Shown: positions 9,659-19,920, counted from the first letter of the stretch. The stretch: 64,000 bases of DNA from a bacterium M00.F.Ca.ET.205.01.1.1 (GCA_004791255.1 SRUQ01000002.1:124001-188000); one strand, 5' to 3'. Made by a program: numbers and translations. Notes: generated from the letters alone by a model not told the origin.

Positions 9659-10550
9659 GCACTGGCTCCGCCGCGGGCAGACCGACGATGAACAGGCCGA
9701 GCGCGTCGGCACGCGACAGGGTTTCGGGACCTTGCAGGATCAGCGAGCGCCCAGCCTCGACGGCAATCCCGGCAAGGCCGGCGGCATTGGCGGCTTCGAC
9801 CGTCTGCGGGCCGATCGAAGGAAGATCCGCGCGCAGCTCCTGACCGGGCTTGGTGCATTTGACCAGCACGCCGCGGGTCTTGCCCGCTATCCGGCCGTGG
9901 CCGCGCAAAAGCCTGGCACGGTCGAGCAGGCCGGCGGTGCCCTCGATGCCCTCGAGCGCGATCGTGCGGCCGCCGACCGCGATCGCCGCCTGGCCGATAT
10001 CCAGCGCTCCGATGGCCTTTGCCGCCGCAAGGCCGGCCTCGATATCGCGCCAGTCGGACTTTTGCGGCGCGGCCTTGGTCAAGACGCCTTCGGCGGCGGC
10101 GAGGTTCGGGACGATCTGGTGGGCACCCACGACCTTGATCCCACGCGCTTCGAAGGCCCGCGTCACGACCTTCAACAACCCATCGTCGCCGCGCGCCAGC
10201 GCCATGACAGCAACCGGGATCACCGCAAGCAGGCTGAAACTTGGCCGCAGATGCGTCAGTCTTGGCCGGCGCTTGATCTCTCCGGCAAGCACCAGATGCG
10301 TGATCCGGTTGCGTTTGAGCAACGGAATGAGCGACCCGATCTCCTCCAGGGCAAGGGTCTGATGCTCGTATCGGCGCAACTCGGACAGTTGGTCAGCCTC
10401 GCCTTCCATCAGGATGATGAACGGCGGATAGCCCTGCTCCGCCGAGCCAGCCGCGACTTCAACCGGGAGGCTGCCGCCGCCGGCAATGATGCCGACCCTG
10501 GCGCCGGGCGGGAGATGAATATCTGTCGCCGCTGTGTCAGCCTTCGTCAT
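9651..10550 (-). CDS. lpxI: UDP-2,3-diacylglucosamine pyrophosphatase LpxI
   Basis: About 299 residues, the LpxI (DUF1009) type of enzyme that hydrolyses UDP-2,3-diacylglucosamine to lipid X and UMP. It replaces LpxH in alphaproteobacteria. Signatures are GIIAGGGSLPVEVA near the N-terminus, and the C-terminal block with LVKCTKPGQELRADLPSIGP and TVEAANAAGLAGIAVEAG. The gene lies between lpxA and lpxB, exactly where this step is needed. The preferred start MTKADTAAT (10550) overlaps the lpxA stop by 14 bases; ATGs at 10556 and 10565 are alternatives. Confidence 0.93.
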   Translation of the reverse strand: MTKADTAATDIHLPPGARVGIIAGGGSLPVEVAAGSAEQGYPPFIILMEGEADQLSELRRYEHQTLALEEIGSLIPLLKRNRITHLVLAGEIKRRPRLTHLRPSFSLLAVIPVAVMALARGDDGLLKVVTRAFEARGIKVVGAHQIVPNLAAAEGVLTKAAPQKSDWRDIEAGLAAAKAIGALDIGQAAIAVGGRTIALEGIEGTAGLLDRARLLRGHGRIAGKTRGVLVKCTKPGQELRADLPSIGPQTVEAANAAGLAGIAVEAGRSLILQGPETLSRADALGLFIVGLPAAEPVHG

Positions 10551-11376
10551 CGACATCGTCGCCATCGCCGCCCTTGAGCGACGGCACCGCATAGTGCCGC
10601 TTGCCGCGACTGGAGATGAAATCGACGATCTTCATAGCGGTCGGCGACGAGGCGAATTCCGCCTTGGCGAATTCTATGTTCTCACCGACGGTGCGCGAGC
10701 GATCGAAGATCGTCTTGTAGGCCTTGCGCAACAGGTGGATCTCGGACCGGGGCAAGCCGGAACGCTTGAGACCGACGATGTTGAGGCCGCGCAGGCTGGC
10801 GCGGTTGCCGACGGCAATGGCATAGGGAATGACGTCGCCGACGATCGCCGAACACCCGCCAAGAAAAGCGTTGTCGCCGACGCGCACGAATTGATGAACC
10901 GCGGTCAGGCCGCCGATATAGACGTTGTTGCCGATTTCGCAATGACCGCCCAGTGTGGCTCCGTTGGCGAAGGTGGCGTTGTTGCCGACCACGCAATCAT
11001 GGGCGATATGGGCGTAGGCAAGGAAATTGCCATTGTCGCCGACCGTCGTTTCGCCGCGGCTGGAATCGGTGCCGAGGTGCATGGTGACGCCTTCGCGGAT
11101 CGTACAATTGGCGCCGATGACCAAGGTGGTGCGACCGCCCTTGTGCTTGGTGTTCTGCGGCGGCGCACCCAATATAGCCATTGGATAGACCGTGGTGCCC
11201 GCGCCAATGGTGGTCGCGCCCAGCACCGAGACATGGCCAACCAGTTCGACGCCATCGCCGATCACGGCATCGGCGCTGATGTGGCAGAACGGCCCGATGC
11301 GGGCACCCTGGCCGATTTGAGCGCCCTCCTCCACCACGGAGGAAGGATGGATTGATGTCTTGATTTTCATAAGCAT
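10537..11376 (-). CDS. lpxA: UDP-N-acetylglucosamine acyltransferase
   Basis: 279 residues, the first enzyme of lipid A synthesis, moving a 3-hydroxyacyl chain from ACP to UDP-GlcNAc. Hexapeptide repeats of a left-handed beta-helix cover about residues 10-190. The catalytic histidine region reads LAYAHIAHDCVVGNN, and the C-terminal helical part contains IHLLRKAYKTIF. Its end is unusually acidic (GGDGDDVDDEG). A second in-frame start (MKIKTS) lies two codons in. It sits 7 bases after the fabZ stop and overlaps lpxI. Confidence 0.97.
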   Translation of the reverse strand: MLMKIKTSIHPSSVVEEGAQIGQGARIGPFCHISADAVIGDGVELVGHVSVLGATTIGAGTTVYPMAILGAPPQNTKHKGGRTTLVIGANCTIREGVTMHLGTDSSRGETTVGDNGNFLAYAHIAHDCVVGNNATFANGATLGGHCEIGNNVYIGGLTAVHQFVRVGDNAFLGGCSAIVGDVIPYAIAVGNRASLRGLNIVGLKRSGLPRSEIHLLRKAYKTIFDRSRTVGENIEFAKAEFASSPTAMKIVDFISSRGKRHYAVPSLKGGDGDDVDDEG

Positions 11377-11383
11377 TCGATCG

Positions 11384-11851
11384 TCAGTCGCCGGTGACCA
11401 TCATGGCCGAAATCTCGGCTTCGGCGGCTTTCGCACCGTCGACCAGAGCTTCACAAGCGAATTTGAGCAGGTTGCCGCGCTTCTTGATTTTCTTCACATG
11501 GATCTTCAACTGATCGCCGGGAACGACCGGTTTGCGGAACTTGGCGTTGTCGATGGTCAGGAAATAGACCAGCGACGGTTTTGCCGCGCCAAGGCTGCGG
11601 ATGCAGATGGCGCCGGCCGTCTGCGCCATCGCCTCGACGATCAGCACACCGGGCATGACCGGCTGTTCGGGGAAATGGCCCTGAAAATGCGGCTCGTTTA
11701 TGGTCACGTTCTTGATGCCGACAGCGGACTCCTCGCCATCGATGTCGACGATACGGTCGATCATCAGGAACGGATAGCGGTGCGGCAGGAGCTTCATGAG
11801 CCCCAATATGTCGACTGCTTCCAGCGTCGTCGCCGCGGTCATGTCAGCCAT
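11384..11851 (-). CDS. fabZ: (3R)-hydroxyacyl-ACP dehydratase
   Basis: About 155 residues with a hot-dog fold; it dehydrates 3-hydroxyacyl-ACP in fatty acid elongation and so competes with LpxA and LpxD for the same substrates. The catalytic His is in [13 protein letters not shown] and the catalytic Glu in [19 protein letters not shown]. The start MADMTAAT at 11851 overlaps the lpxD stop by 8 bases. An ATG at 11842 or an upstream one at 11863 are alternatives. Its place between lpxD and lpxA is the classic arrangement. Confidence 0.96.
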   Translation of the reverse strand: MADMTAATTLEAVDILGLMKLLPHRYPFLMIDRIVDIDGEESAVGIKNVTINEPHFQGHFPEQPVMPGVLIVEAMAQTAGAICIRSLGAAKPSLVYFLTIDNAKFRKPVVPGDQLKIHVKKIKKRGNLLKFACEALVDGAKAAEAEISAMMVTGD

Positions 11852-12902
11852 TGCCTCCCTCACCCTGTTTGCGGGTCCTGGCGAGCCTGCGCAGCATGGC
11901 TATCTCGCGCATGGCTTCCGCCATCGGCTGCGCCGGATAACCGCCCCAGATCTCGCCCGCGGGGACATTGCTCATGAATCCACTTCTGGCGGCAAGCTTG
12001 GCCCCTGTACCGATGGTCAGGTGATCCGCAAGCCCGACGCCACCGCCCATGGTGACATTGTCGCCGACGACCACGGACCCGGAGATACCCGAAAGCCCGG
12101 CCACTATGCAATTGCGGCCGATACGGACGTTATGGGCGATCTGCACGAGATTGTCGATCTTGCTGCCCTGGCCGATGATCGTGTCGGACATGGCTCCGCG
12201 ATCGACGGTGGAATTGGAGCCGATCTCGACATCGTCCTGGATAATGACACGACCGATCTGCGGCACACGCTCCGGCCCCTTGGCGCCGCCAACAAAGCCA
12301 AACCCATCCTGGCCGATCCTGGCGCCGCCATGGATGATGACTCGGTTGCCGATCAGTGCATATTGGACGCTGGCGCCCGGGCCAATATAGCCGTCACGGC
12401 CAATCTGGCAGGACCGGCCGATGACGGCTTGAGGCGCGATGACGGTGCCGCTGCCTATGGACACTGCCGGGCCGATCACGGCGCCGGCTTCGACAATCGC
12501 GCCTTTCTCGACATGCGCGCTCGGATCGATATGGGCATGAGGTGAAATACCGGTTTCATCGGTCATCGGCCCCGGCGTGGCGGCTGTCGGAAACAGCAGT
12601 CGCCCAATCAGCGCGAAGGCCTGTTGCGGACGGGGATGAACCAGCACGGCTATGCCAGCCGGTGCCTTGTTGGCGAATTCCGCCGGGCACAGCACCGCGG
12701 CCGCGCGGAGCGACTGCATCAGCGCAAAATTGCGCTTGCCATCGACGAAAACGAGCGCGTTGTCGCCGCCCTCATTGGCCGGCGCGAGCATCTCGATGGA
12801 CACGTCGGCAAGGTCGGAATCGACAAGCACCGAGCCGGTCAGATTCGCGACTTCGCCCGCCGTGTACCGGCGTGATGGCGCGAAGAACACCGGATCGGTC
12901 AT
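11844..12902 (-). CDS. lpxD: UDP-3-O-(3-hydroxyacyl)glucosamine N-acyltransferase
   Basis: 352 residues. It adds the second acyl chain in lipid A synthesis. An N-terminal uridine-binding LpxD domain (about 1-100) precedes hexapeptide repeats (about 105-300). The catalytic His lies in [15 protein letters not shown]. The C-terminus ends in a helical tail ([16 protein letters not shown]). It follows bamA by only 75 bp, without the skp/ompH gene seen at this place in enterobacteria. Confidence 0.97.
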   Translation of the reverse strand: MTDPVFFAPSRRYTAGEVANLTGSVLVDSDLADVSIEMLAPANEGGDNALVFVDGKRNFALMQSLRAAAVLCPAEFANKAPAGIAVLVHPRPQQAFALIGRLLFPTAATPGPMTDETGISPHAHIDPSAHVEKGAIVEAGAVIGPAVSIGSGTVIAPQAVIGRSCQIGRDGYIGPGASVQYALIGNRVIIHGGARIGQDGFGFVGGAKGPERVPQIGRVIIQDDVEIGSNSTVDRGAMSDTIIGQGSKIDNLVQIAHNVRIGRNCIVAGLSGISGSVVVGDNVTMGGGVGLADHLTIGTGAKLAARSGFMSNVPAGEIWGGYPAQPMAEAMREIAMLRRLARTRKQGEGGNG

Positions 12903-12977
12903 TCCAAAAGCTATATCCAGCTAGGTCGGAACATTTCTCCCGGACCTCTGCGACCCGGGAGCATCGTTGGCCGCCGA

Positions 12978-15347
12978 TCAGAAGCGGGTCGATATGCCGA
13001 AGTTGAATTCCTGCACGTCGTCTGACGCTTCCTTCCTGACGGGGATCGCATAGTCAATGCGGATCGGACCGAACGGCGACGCCCACATCAGGCCGACACC
13101 GACCGAAGCGCGCAGCTTCATGCCGGTTGAATCTGGGTTAACCAAGCCGGCGGGAATCTTGCTGCCGTAGAGCGTCGCCGCATCGGCGAACACCGCGCCG
13201 CGCACGCCAAAGCTCTCTGGAATGACCGGCAACGGGAACTGGGCTTCCGCAGAGGCATTGAAATAGGTGGTGCCGCCGAGGTGGTCACCTGCACCTTGGC
13301 TATCGACCGGGCCGATACCACCATAGGCAAAACCACGAATCATGCGGTCGGTGCTCTGGAAGTGATCGAACACACGCAGATCACCACCGCCATAACCTTG
13401 TACCGTACCGGCGCCAGCCGAAATGAGGCCAACAAGGTCGAACTGCTCAGACAGCGTCTGGTAGACGCTACCGCGTCCTGTGATCTTGACGAACTTGGCA
13501 TCGCCGCCAAGGCCTGCGAATTCGGCCGTCGTAGTAGCGTAGATGCCTTCGTGGGGGTTCTTCATATCGTCGATGGTGTTGTAGATCAGCCCAAGGCTGA
13601 CCGACGACTTGAGCCACGGGCTCTGCTCTATGCCGTTGAGGATGGCCGTGGAAACATTGCACTTCGCAGGATCATAAATGCCACCGGTCACGCAACCATC
13701 ATCCAACTCGTATTTTTCTTGCGAGATGTTGTACGCGAGCTGGGTAGAGATGCTGTTGGTGATCGGCAGACCAAAGCGCACCGTCGCACCGATGGTGTCG
13801 CTGTTGTAGTGATCGTACTCTCTCGTCTGTTTGAAGACGTCGAAGCCGGCCGCGATGCGCCGTCCGAGGAAATACGGCTCCGTGAACGAAATGCTGTAGT
13901 CGCGTGAATTCTTGCCGCCACCGGCCGACAGCTTGATGAACTGGCCACGGCCGAGGAAGTTGCGCTCCGTGATCGATCCTTCGACGGAGGGACCAGCCGT
14001 ATCGCCGCCGGTCGAATAGCCGGCACCGATCGAGAATTCGCCGGTCGATTTTTCAACCACATCGACTACCAGCACGACCTGGTCGGGCGCGGAGCCTGGC
14101 ACCGTCGATACTTCGACTTTGTCAAAGTAATTCAGGTTTTCCAGGCGCTTCTTCGCGCGCTGGACGAGCACCTGGTTGAAGGCATCGCCTTCGCTGACGT
14201 CGAATTCACGTCGAATGACATAGTCACGCGTGCGATCGTTGCCGCGAATCTCGATGCGCTCGATGTAGGCCTTGGTGCCCTGGTCGACGGTGTAGACCAC
14301 CGAGATCGTGTGGTTCTCGAAGTTGCGGTCGCCGCGCGGCGTCACCTGAGCGAAGGCATAGCCGGAGCCGGCCACTTTCTCGGTGAGCGCGATGATCGAA
14401 TCTTCGACATCCTTGGCGTTGTAGACGTCACCCTTGCGGGTCTCGACCACCGAATCCAGCGACTTCGAGTCGACTTCCGGGATCGTGCTTTCGACGCTGA
14501 TGTCGCCGAACGTGTAACGCTCGCCTTCCTGAACGGTGATGGTGACCGTGTATTTGTTCGTCGCATTGTCGAGCTCGCCGACAGCGGATACGACCTGGAA
14601 ATCCGCATAGCCGTGATTGTAGTAGAAGCGGCGCAGCAGTTCCTGGTCGGCGCGCAGCTTGTCGTCATCATAGACGTCATCGCGCAGCACGAAAGAAAGC
14701 CAGGACGAGCGCTTGGTGTTGATCACGTCCGACAGGCGGCGGCTCGAATAGGCGGAGTTGCCGACGAAATTGATCGCTGCGATCTGCGTGCGGTCGCCCT
14801 CGGTAACCTTGAAAACCACGTTCACGCGGTTGTCGCCGAGTTCCATGATCTGGGTTGTCACGCCGGCGTCGTCGCGGCCGATGCGCCTGTAGGCAGCCTT
14901 GACTGCCTCGACGTCGGAATCGAGCGTCGCCTGCGAGAACGTGCCGCGCGGCTTCAGCTGAACGGCGGCGGCAAGGGCGTTGTCCTTGAGCTTCTTGTTG
15001 CCCTGGAACAGCACCTGGTTGACGACCTTGTATTCCGAAACCTTGACCACCAGCGTCGAACCGACCTGGTTGATCTGCACGTCCGAGAACAGCCCGGTGC
15101 CAAACAGCGCCTTGACGGCAGCGTCGACATCGGAGCTCGAGAAGGCCTTGCCCGGCTTGATGGTGATGTAATTGCGGATGGTATCGGCGTCGACGCGCTG
15201 GTTGCCGCTCACCTCAACCCTGCTGACGACAGCGGCTTCGGCCGCCGATGTGGCAACGAACTGCACTGCGAGCGCGCCTGGCACGACCAGAGCCGCGGAC
15301 AAAGCCGCCGCGGACGCGGCGCTTAGAAACTTAGATGCTGCCTTCAT
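12978..15347 (-). CDS. bamA: Outer-membrane protein assembly factor BamA
   Basis: 789 residues. BamA is the central component of the BAM complex that folds beta-barrel proteins into the outer membrane. A signal peptide occupies about residues 1-38 (SAALVVPGALAVQFVATSAAEA). Five POTRA domains run to about residue 430, starting with SRVEVSGNQRVDADTIRNYI. The 16-strand barrel follows, with the lid-loop signature VRGFAYGGIGP and a terminal phenylalanine (FNFGISTRF), the expected C-terminal signal. It lies between rseP and lpxD on the same strand. Confidence 0.97.
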   Translation of the reverse strand: MKAASKFLSAASAAALSAALVVPGALAVQFVATSAAEAAVVSRVEVSGNQRVDADTIRNYITIKPGKAFSSSDVDAAVKALFGTGLFSDVQINQVGSTLVVKVSEYKVVNQVLFQGNKKLKDNALAAAVQLKPRGTFSQATLDSDVEAVKAAYRRIGRDDAGVTTQIMELGDNRVNVVFKVTEGDRTQIAAINFVGNSAYSSRRLSDVINTKRSSWLSFVLRDDVYDDDKLRADQELLRRFYYNHGYADFQVVSAVGELDNATNKYTVTITVQEGERYTFGDISVESTIPEVDSKSLDSVVETRKGDVYNAKDVEDSIIALTEKVAGSGYAFAQVTPRGDRNFENHTISVVYTVDQGTKAYIERIEIRGNDRTRDYVIRREFDVSEGDAFNQVLVQRAKKRLENLNYFDKVEVSTVPGSAPDQVVLVVDVVEKSTGEFSIGAGYSTGGDTAGPSVEGSITERNFLGRGQFIKLSAGGGKNSRDYSISFTEPYFLGRRIAAGFDVFKQTREYDHYNSDTIGATVRFGLPITNSISTQLAYNISQEKYELDDGCVTGGIYDPAKCNVSTAILNGIEQSPWLKSSVSLGLIYNTIDDMKNPHEGIYATTTAEFAGLGGDAKFVKITGRGSVYQTLSEQFDLVGLISAGAGTVQGYGGGDLRVFDHFQSTDRMIRGFAYGGIGPVDSQGAGDHLGGTTYFNASAEAQFPLPVIPESFGVRGAVFADAATLYGSKIPAGLVNPDSTGMKLRASVGVGLMWASPFGPIRIDYAIPVRKEASDDVQEFNFGISTRF

Positions 15348-15361
15348 CGGGCTTAATAACC

Positions 15362-15389
15362 TTTTCTCGTAGTCCCCACGGCGAGAAAA
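15362..15389. repeat. 8-bp inverted repeat in the bamA leader
   Basis: TTTTCTCG (15362-15369) and CGAGAAAA (15382-15389) are perfect complements separated by 12 bases, immediately upstream of the bamA start. It could form a leader hairpin or be an operator. No known regulator is recognised. Confidence 0.4.
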
Positions 15390-15564
15390 CCGGACGTGCG
15401 GTAATTTCCCCTACCGTATTAACCGGATTTTCCCTACACGCAAGGCTTCTGGTTAATTTGTATTTACTTAACCCTGGTGCGTGGCTTTCGCGTCACTCAT
15501 ATCCCCGTGCATGGTAAACGGCGTCTCAACATCCACCATGCCAAAGCCAAATTCCTTCATGATT

Positions 15565-16707
15565 TCAGCACCCAAACAGATCGTTCCAGAATACGAAACC
15601 CATGAAGCACAAGACCAGGAGCAGACCGGCCCGATAGGCCATTTCCATCATCCGTTCCGACACCGGCCGGCGGATGACAGCCTCCACCCCGTAGAACAAG
15701 AGGTGGCCCCCGTCGAGGGGGGGAATCGGCAAAAGATTGAGAATGCCAATGCCCACGGACAACAGCGCGACAAGCTGCACCAGCCATTCGAAGCCCAGTT
15801 TGGCTGCCCGGCCGGCCATGTCGGCGATCTTCACCGGACCGCCTAGCTGGCATTTGTCCTCGCGCCCGACGACGAAACGCTGCAGGAACTGGCCGGTGCG
15901 CTGGATGACATGGCCGGTCTCCTCGACCGCCGCGGAAACCGCCCCGACCGGGGTGTAGGTGATGAGTCGGGGCTGGCCGAGTTCCTTGTTGTTGACGACA
16001 CCAATCACCGCCACCTTGACCTTGTTGCCAAGCGCGTCTTCCTGCTCCATCAGCTGCGGCGTCGCGATCACGGTCACTTCCTTGCCGTCGCGCAACATGA
16101 CGAAGGTGATGGCGTCGCCTGCCCGACCCGAAACCAGGCGCTGAACATCGCCAAAGGTTTCGACCTTGCTGCCGTCGACGCTGACAAATCGGTCGCCGGG
16201 CATGATTCCGGCCTTCGCCGCCGGGCTGTCCGCCGTCACCTCGGCCACCATGGGTTCGGCGACATAGCGGCCATAGGCGGAAAACAACACCGCGAACACG
16301 ACGATCGCCAGCAGGAAATTGAACAGCGGCCCGGCGACAACCGTCGCCGCGCGCTTCCAGATCGGCTGGGTGTGAAAGGCGACCTTGCGCTCCTCCTCGC
16401 TCAGCGTTTCGATCTCTTCGGAACTCGGCTGGCTCGAGGTGACGCTCATGTCCCCGACGAATTTGACATAGCCGCCAAGCGGCACGGCGCAGAGTTTCCA
16501 GCGCGTGCCGTGGCTGTCGTTGAAGCCGAAAAGCTCGGGGCCGAAGCCGATCGAGAAGGCCTTGACCCCTATGCCGCACCAGCGGCCGACGAGGTAGTGG
16601 CCCATTTCGTGGACGAACACCACCACTGTCAGCACGAACAGGAAAGGCACCAGCGTGCCGAGGACAAAGCCCTCCGTGCTGAAAACCGCGTGAAGAATCT
16701 CGTTCAA
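15565..16707 (-). CDS. rseP: RIP-family site-2 metalloprotease RseP/MmpA
   Basis: 380 residues, intramembrane zinc protease that cuts anti-sigma factors or other single-pass proteins within the inner membrane. The zinc site is His33-Glu34-x-x-His37 (VVVFVHEMGHYLV) in the first helix. One recognisable PDZ domain spans about residues 125-215 (PAAKAGIMPGDRFVSVDG). The C-terminal conserved motif is LNLLPIPPLDGGHLLFY, which supplies the zinc-binding aspartate. In Caulobacter the homologue MmpA degrades PodJ. It sits between cdsA and bamA as in many proteobacteria. Confidence 0.96.
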   Translation of the reverse strand: MNEILHAVFSTEGFVLGTLVPFLFVLTVVVFVHEMGHYLVGRWCGIGVKAFSIGFGPELFGFNDSHGTRWKLCAVPLGGYVKFVGDMSVTSSQPSSEEIETLSEEERKVAFHTQPIWKRAATVVAGPLFNFLLAIVVFAVLFSAYGRYVAEPMVAEVTADSPAAKAGIMPGDRFVSVDGSKVETFGDVQRLVSGRAGDAITFVMLRDGKEVTVIATPQLMEQEDALGNKVKVAVIGVVNNKELGQPRLITYTPVGAVSAAVEETGHVIQRTGQFLQRFVVGREDKCQLGGPVKIADMAGRAAKLGFEWLVQLVALLSVGIGILNLLPIPPLDGGHLLFYGVEAVIRRPVSERMMEMAYRAGLLLVLCFMGFVFWNDLFGC

Positions 16708-16808
16708 CTCAAGCCCTCAAAATTCTTCCACGGCACAGGTGCCGTGACTGTGACATCAATCCGGGCGAATCCAAGGCGCATCCGCGTCAGATCGTGGAAC
16801 GACATTGC

Positions 16809-17624
16809 TCAAAGGGGAAACAGCCCCTGTGCCGGATGATCGGCGCCCGCCGAAATCCAGCCGATGACATATAAAGCGAGTGCCGCCGCGACAAGTCCGT
16901 CGACACGGTCCATAACGCCGCCATGGCCCGGGATGAGCGCGCCCGAATCCTTGCGGCCGTGGCGCCGCTTGATCCAGGACTCCAGAAGGTCGCCGGCCTG
17001 GGCGACGATCGAAAGCACCAGCGCCACCAAGCCAAGCAGCGCCAGATCGCCGGCGCCGGCGACGGCGGCCAGAATGAGCCCCGCCACAACGCCGCCGACC
17101 GCGCCGCCGAGTGCGCCGCTGCGGGTCTTGCCCGGTGAAATCGACGGAGCCAGCTTCGGACCGCCAATGGCACGGCCAACGAAATAAGCGAAAATGTCGG
17201 TCGCCCAGACCACGGCGAACAGGAACAGGATCGCGACGAGGCCGGCATGGTCGCCGTCACGCAGCAGCGCAAGGCAAAGGCCCGAAACGGCAGCATAGGC
17301 GAGGCCTGAGGCATCCCACTGCCCGGCCTCGCGCAACTGCGCGGCGATGGCCGTGACGGCGACGAGCCCGGCCAGGATCAGCCACAGCAATGATGCCGGC
17401 AGTCCGGCCACGAGAGCGCCGAGGAAAACCAGCAGCAGCACTTCAGGCAAAAAGCCCAGCGGCACCGCTTCGGCCGGGCGGGACATGCGCGCCCATTCGT
17501 AGAAGATCGCGGCCGAAATCACCGCTGAAAACAGGCGAAAGGGCAGACCGCCAAACCAGGTCAAGCCAAGGGTCGCGACGGCAAGCACGATCGCCGAAAT
17601 GACGCGAAGCCTGAGATTGCTCAT
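16809..17624 (-). CDS. cdsA: Phosphatidate cytidylyltransferase
   Basis: 271 residues, integral membrane enzyme making CDP-diacylglycerol from CTP and phosphatidate. Multiple hydrophobic helices precede the family signature near the C-terminus ([18 protein letters not shown]). [12 protein letters not shown] is an earlier conserved block. The ATG at 17624 shares an ATGA overlap with the uppS stop, which decides the start against an upstream in-frame extension. There is no dxr between this gene and rseP. Confidence 0.96.
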   Translation of the reverse strand: MSNLRLRVISAIVLAVATLGLTWFGGLPFRLFSAVISAAIFYEWARMSRPAEAVPLGFLPEVLLLVFLGALVAGLPASLLWLILAGLVAVTAIAAQLREAGQWDASGLAYAAVSGLCLALLRDGDHAGLVAILFLFAVVWATDIFAYFVGRAIGGPKLAPSISPGKTRSGALGGAVGGVVAGLILAAVAGAGDLALLGLVALVLSIVAQAGDLLESWIKRRHGRKDSGALIPGHGGVMDRVDGLVAAALALYVIGWISAGADHPAQGLFPL

Positions 17625-18355
17625 CCCGCGGCCGGTCGCGAAGCGACATCCTGCGACCCCAGCCCGCCGAAGCGGCGTTCGCGGCCGGCATATTCGCGCA
17701 AGGCCTCGGCAAGATGCTCGCGGCTGAAGTCGGGCCAGTAACACGGCAGGAAGACGAGTTCGCTATAGGCAGCCTGCCACAGCAGGAAATTCGACAGCCT
17801 GAGCTCGCCGCTGGTGCGGATGACCAATTCGGGATCTGGAATTCCTTGCGTGTCGAGAGCGCCGGCAAAGCTTTCGGCGGTGATAGCCTCGCTGTCCATC
17901 TCGCCGCGCGCCACGGCTTCGGCCAGTTTGCGCGCCGTGCGAACGATTTCATCGCGTCCGCCATAGTTGAAGGCGATCACAAGCGTCAGCGCCTCGTTGC
18001 GGGCGGTCAGAGTTTCCGCTTCCTCAAGCAGGCCCCTGATGTCGGCCTGCAGTCCTGTCCTGTCGCCGATGATCCTGACCCTGACGCCACTCTGGTGGAG
18101 TTCGGCCAGATCACGACGGATGAATATCTTCAGGAGGCCCATCAGGTCGCTGACCTCGGTCTTCGGCCGCGACCAGTTCTCCGACGAGAAGGCGTAGACG
18201 GTCAGGAAGGAGATGCCGAGGTCGGGCGCCGCGCGCACCGCCTTGCGCAAGGCCTCGACGCCGGCACGATGACCGGCGAGCCGGGGCAAGCCGCGCGCCT
18301 TCGCCCAGCGTCCATTTCCGTCCATGATGATCGCGACATGCGCGGGCGTAGCCAT
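17621..18355 (-). CDS. uppS: Isoprenyl transferase (undecaprenyl diphosphate synthase)
   Basis: 244 residues, cis-prenyltransferase that extends farnesyl diphosphate to the C55 carrier for peptidoglycan and O-antigen. The catalytic Asp12 is in [17 protein letters not shown]. Further blocks are [17 protein letters not shown] and the C-terminal [21 protein letters not shown]. Stop and cdsA start overlap in ATGA, so the two are translationally coupled. The frr stop lies 32 bp upstream. Confidence 0.97.
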   Translation of the reverse strand: MATPAHVAIIMDGNGRWAKARGLPRLAGHRAGVEALRKAVRAAPDLGISFLTVYAFSSENWSRPKTEVSDLMGLLKIFIRRDLAELHQSGVRVRIIGDRTGLQADIRGLLEEAETLTARNEALTLVIAFNYGGRDEIVRTARKLAEAVARGEMDSEAITAESFAGALDTQGIPDPELVIRTSGELRLSNFLLWQAAYSELVFLPCYWPDFSREHLAEALREYAGRERRFGGLGSQDVASRPAAG

Positions 18356-18387
18356 GGTCTCGCTTTCGGGTCAGCCGCCGCCGGACC

Positions 18388-18942
18388 CTAAACCTGCATG
18401 ATTTCAGCTTCCTTGTCGGAAAGCAGACGGTCGATGGTGCTGATGGTCTCGTCGGTCAGTTTCTGGACCTGATCGGAGCGCTTGCGCTGATCGTCCTCGC
18501 TGATGTCGCCGTCCTTCTCCGCCTTTTTCAGGAAGTCCATGCCGTCACGGCGCACATGGCGCGCGGCGACGCGGGCGTTCTCGGCGTAGCCGTGCGAGAT
18601 CTTGACCAGTTCCTTGCGGCGCTGTTCGTTGAGCTCGGGCAGCGGAATCCGCAGATTGGTGCCGTCGACGATCGGATTGAAGCCAAGGTTGGATTCGCGG
18701 ATAGCACGGTCGACCGCGCCGACCATCGATTTGTCCCACACCGACACCGAAATCATGCGCGGCTCCGGCACGGTGACGTTGGCCACCTGGTTGATCGGCA
18801 TAGTGGTGCCATAGGCCTGCACCTGGACCGCGTCGAGCAGGTTGCTGGAAGCGCGACCGGTCCGCAGCGAAGCCAGATCATGCCTGAATGCGGCAATCGC
18901 CCCATCCATGCGCCGCCTGAGATCGTCGTACTCACCACTCAT
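18388..18942 (-). CDS. frr: Ribosome recycling factor
   Basis: 184 residues. With EF-G it splits post-termination ribosomes. The sequence shows the three-helix bundle with [20 protein letters not shown], the hinge [18 protein letters not shown], and [21 protein letters not shown]. Length matches the family (about 185). It follows pyrH by 112 bp, where a small GGGGC-AAG-GCCCC stem is present (about 18984-18996). Confidence 0.98.
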   Translation of the reverse strand: MSGEYDDLRRRMDGAIAAFRHDLASLRTGRASSNLLDAVQVQAYGTTMPINQVANVTVPEPRMISVSVWDKSMVGAVDRAIRESNLGFNPIVDGTNLRIPLPELNEQRRKELVKISHGYAENARVAARHVRRDGMDFLKKAEKDGDISEDDQRKRSDQVQKLTDETISTIDRLLSDKEAEIMQV

Positions 18943-19054
18943 CCTAGTCTCCTCGACCCGTATGACGCGGGTTCACTGCCTTCGGGGCAAGGCCCCGTGT
19001 TCGAGCCTGATCTTCGAAAAAACGGGTTGCCCCAGTTCGCGATCAGACCCCGGA

Positions 19055-19777
19055 TCATTCGTCCGCGACGACCGTACAGCGGCCGCCGCCCCTCAGAATA
19101 TCGCCGAAACCGCCCTTTTCGTGGATCGAATAGACGATTATCGGAATGTTGTTTTCGCGCGCAAGGGCAATCGCTGCCGTATCCATGATGGAAAGGCCGC
19201 GTTTTATGACTTCGGCATGGCTGATGCGCTCGAAACGCGTCGCATCCGGGTCCTTCTTCGGGTCGGCCGAATAGACACCGTCGACCTGGGTGCCCTTGAA
19301 CAGCGCATCGGCGCCGATTTCGGCGGCGCGAAGCGCCGCGGCCGAATCAGTGGTGAAGAACGGATTGCCGGTGCCGCCGGCAAAGATCACCACCTTGCCC
19401 TGGTTCATGTAGGCGGTGGCCTGGCGCTGCGAGAAGCTCTCGCACAGTTCGGGCATGGCGATCGCGGAAAGCACCACGGCATCGACGCCGATCTTGTTCA
19501 GCGAGGTGCGCAGCGCCAGCGAATTGATGATTGTGGCGAGCATGCCCATGTGGTCGCCGGTGACACGGTCACCACCCTTGGAGGCAACGGCGACGCCGCG
19601 GAAGATGTTGCCGCCGCCGATGACGACGCCGACCTCGATGCCCAGAGCGCGCGCCTCGGCGATATCGGCGGCGATGCGGTCCACGACGGAAACGTCGATG
19701 CCGAAGTGCTGTTCGCCCATCAATGCTTCGCCCGACGCTTTCAGCAAGACACGTCGGTAGAGGGGCTTCACCGTCAT
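19055..19777 (-). CDS. pyrH: UMP kinase
   Basis: 240 residues, amino-acid-kinase-fold enzyme phosphorylating UMP to UDP. Motifs are LLKASGEALMG, VVIGGGNIFRG, and the nucleotide-binding region AGGTGNPFFTTDSAA. The start MTVKPLYRRVLLK is preferred because GAGGA lies about 8 bases upstream and it gives the usual length. In-frame ATGs at 19798 and 19858 would add unconserved residues. It heads the minus-strand envelope block. Tsf, its normal upstream neighbour, is 2.9 kb away. Confidence 0.97.
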   Translation of the reverse strand: MTVKPLYRRVLLKASGEALMGEQHFGIDVSVVDRIAADIAEARALGIEVGVVIGGGNIFRGVAVASKGGDRVTGDHMGMLATIINSLALRTSLNKIGVDAVVLSAIAMPELCESFSQRQATAYMNQGKVVIFAGGTGNPFFTTDSAAALRAAEIGADALFKGTQVDGVYSADPKKDPDATRFERISHAEVIKRGLSIMDTAAIALARENNIPIIVYSIHEKGGFGDILRGGGRCTVVADE

Positions 19778-19859
19778 CTGGTCCTCGTCATTTTGCATGG
19801 TGTATCCGGGCAAGCGATCACAAAAGACGCCATCCCCAAACACACGGTTCCGATACACG

Positions 19860-19889
19860 AAGGGCGCCGCGATGTCACGCGGCGCCCTT
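19860..19889 (-). terminator. 12-bp perfect stem-loop downstream of the aldo/keto reductase gene
   Basis: AAGGGCGCCGCG (19860-19871) and CGCGGCGCCCTT (19878-19889) form a perfect 12-bp GC-rich stem with a 6-base loop. It lies between the reductase stop and the pyrH start, both on the minus strand. No strong U-run follows, so termination efficiency is uncertain. Confidence 0.6.
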
Positions 19890-19920
19890 TCGCAATCGCG
19901 GCTGTTTCGCCGGCGGCCGA

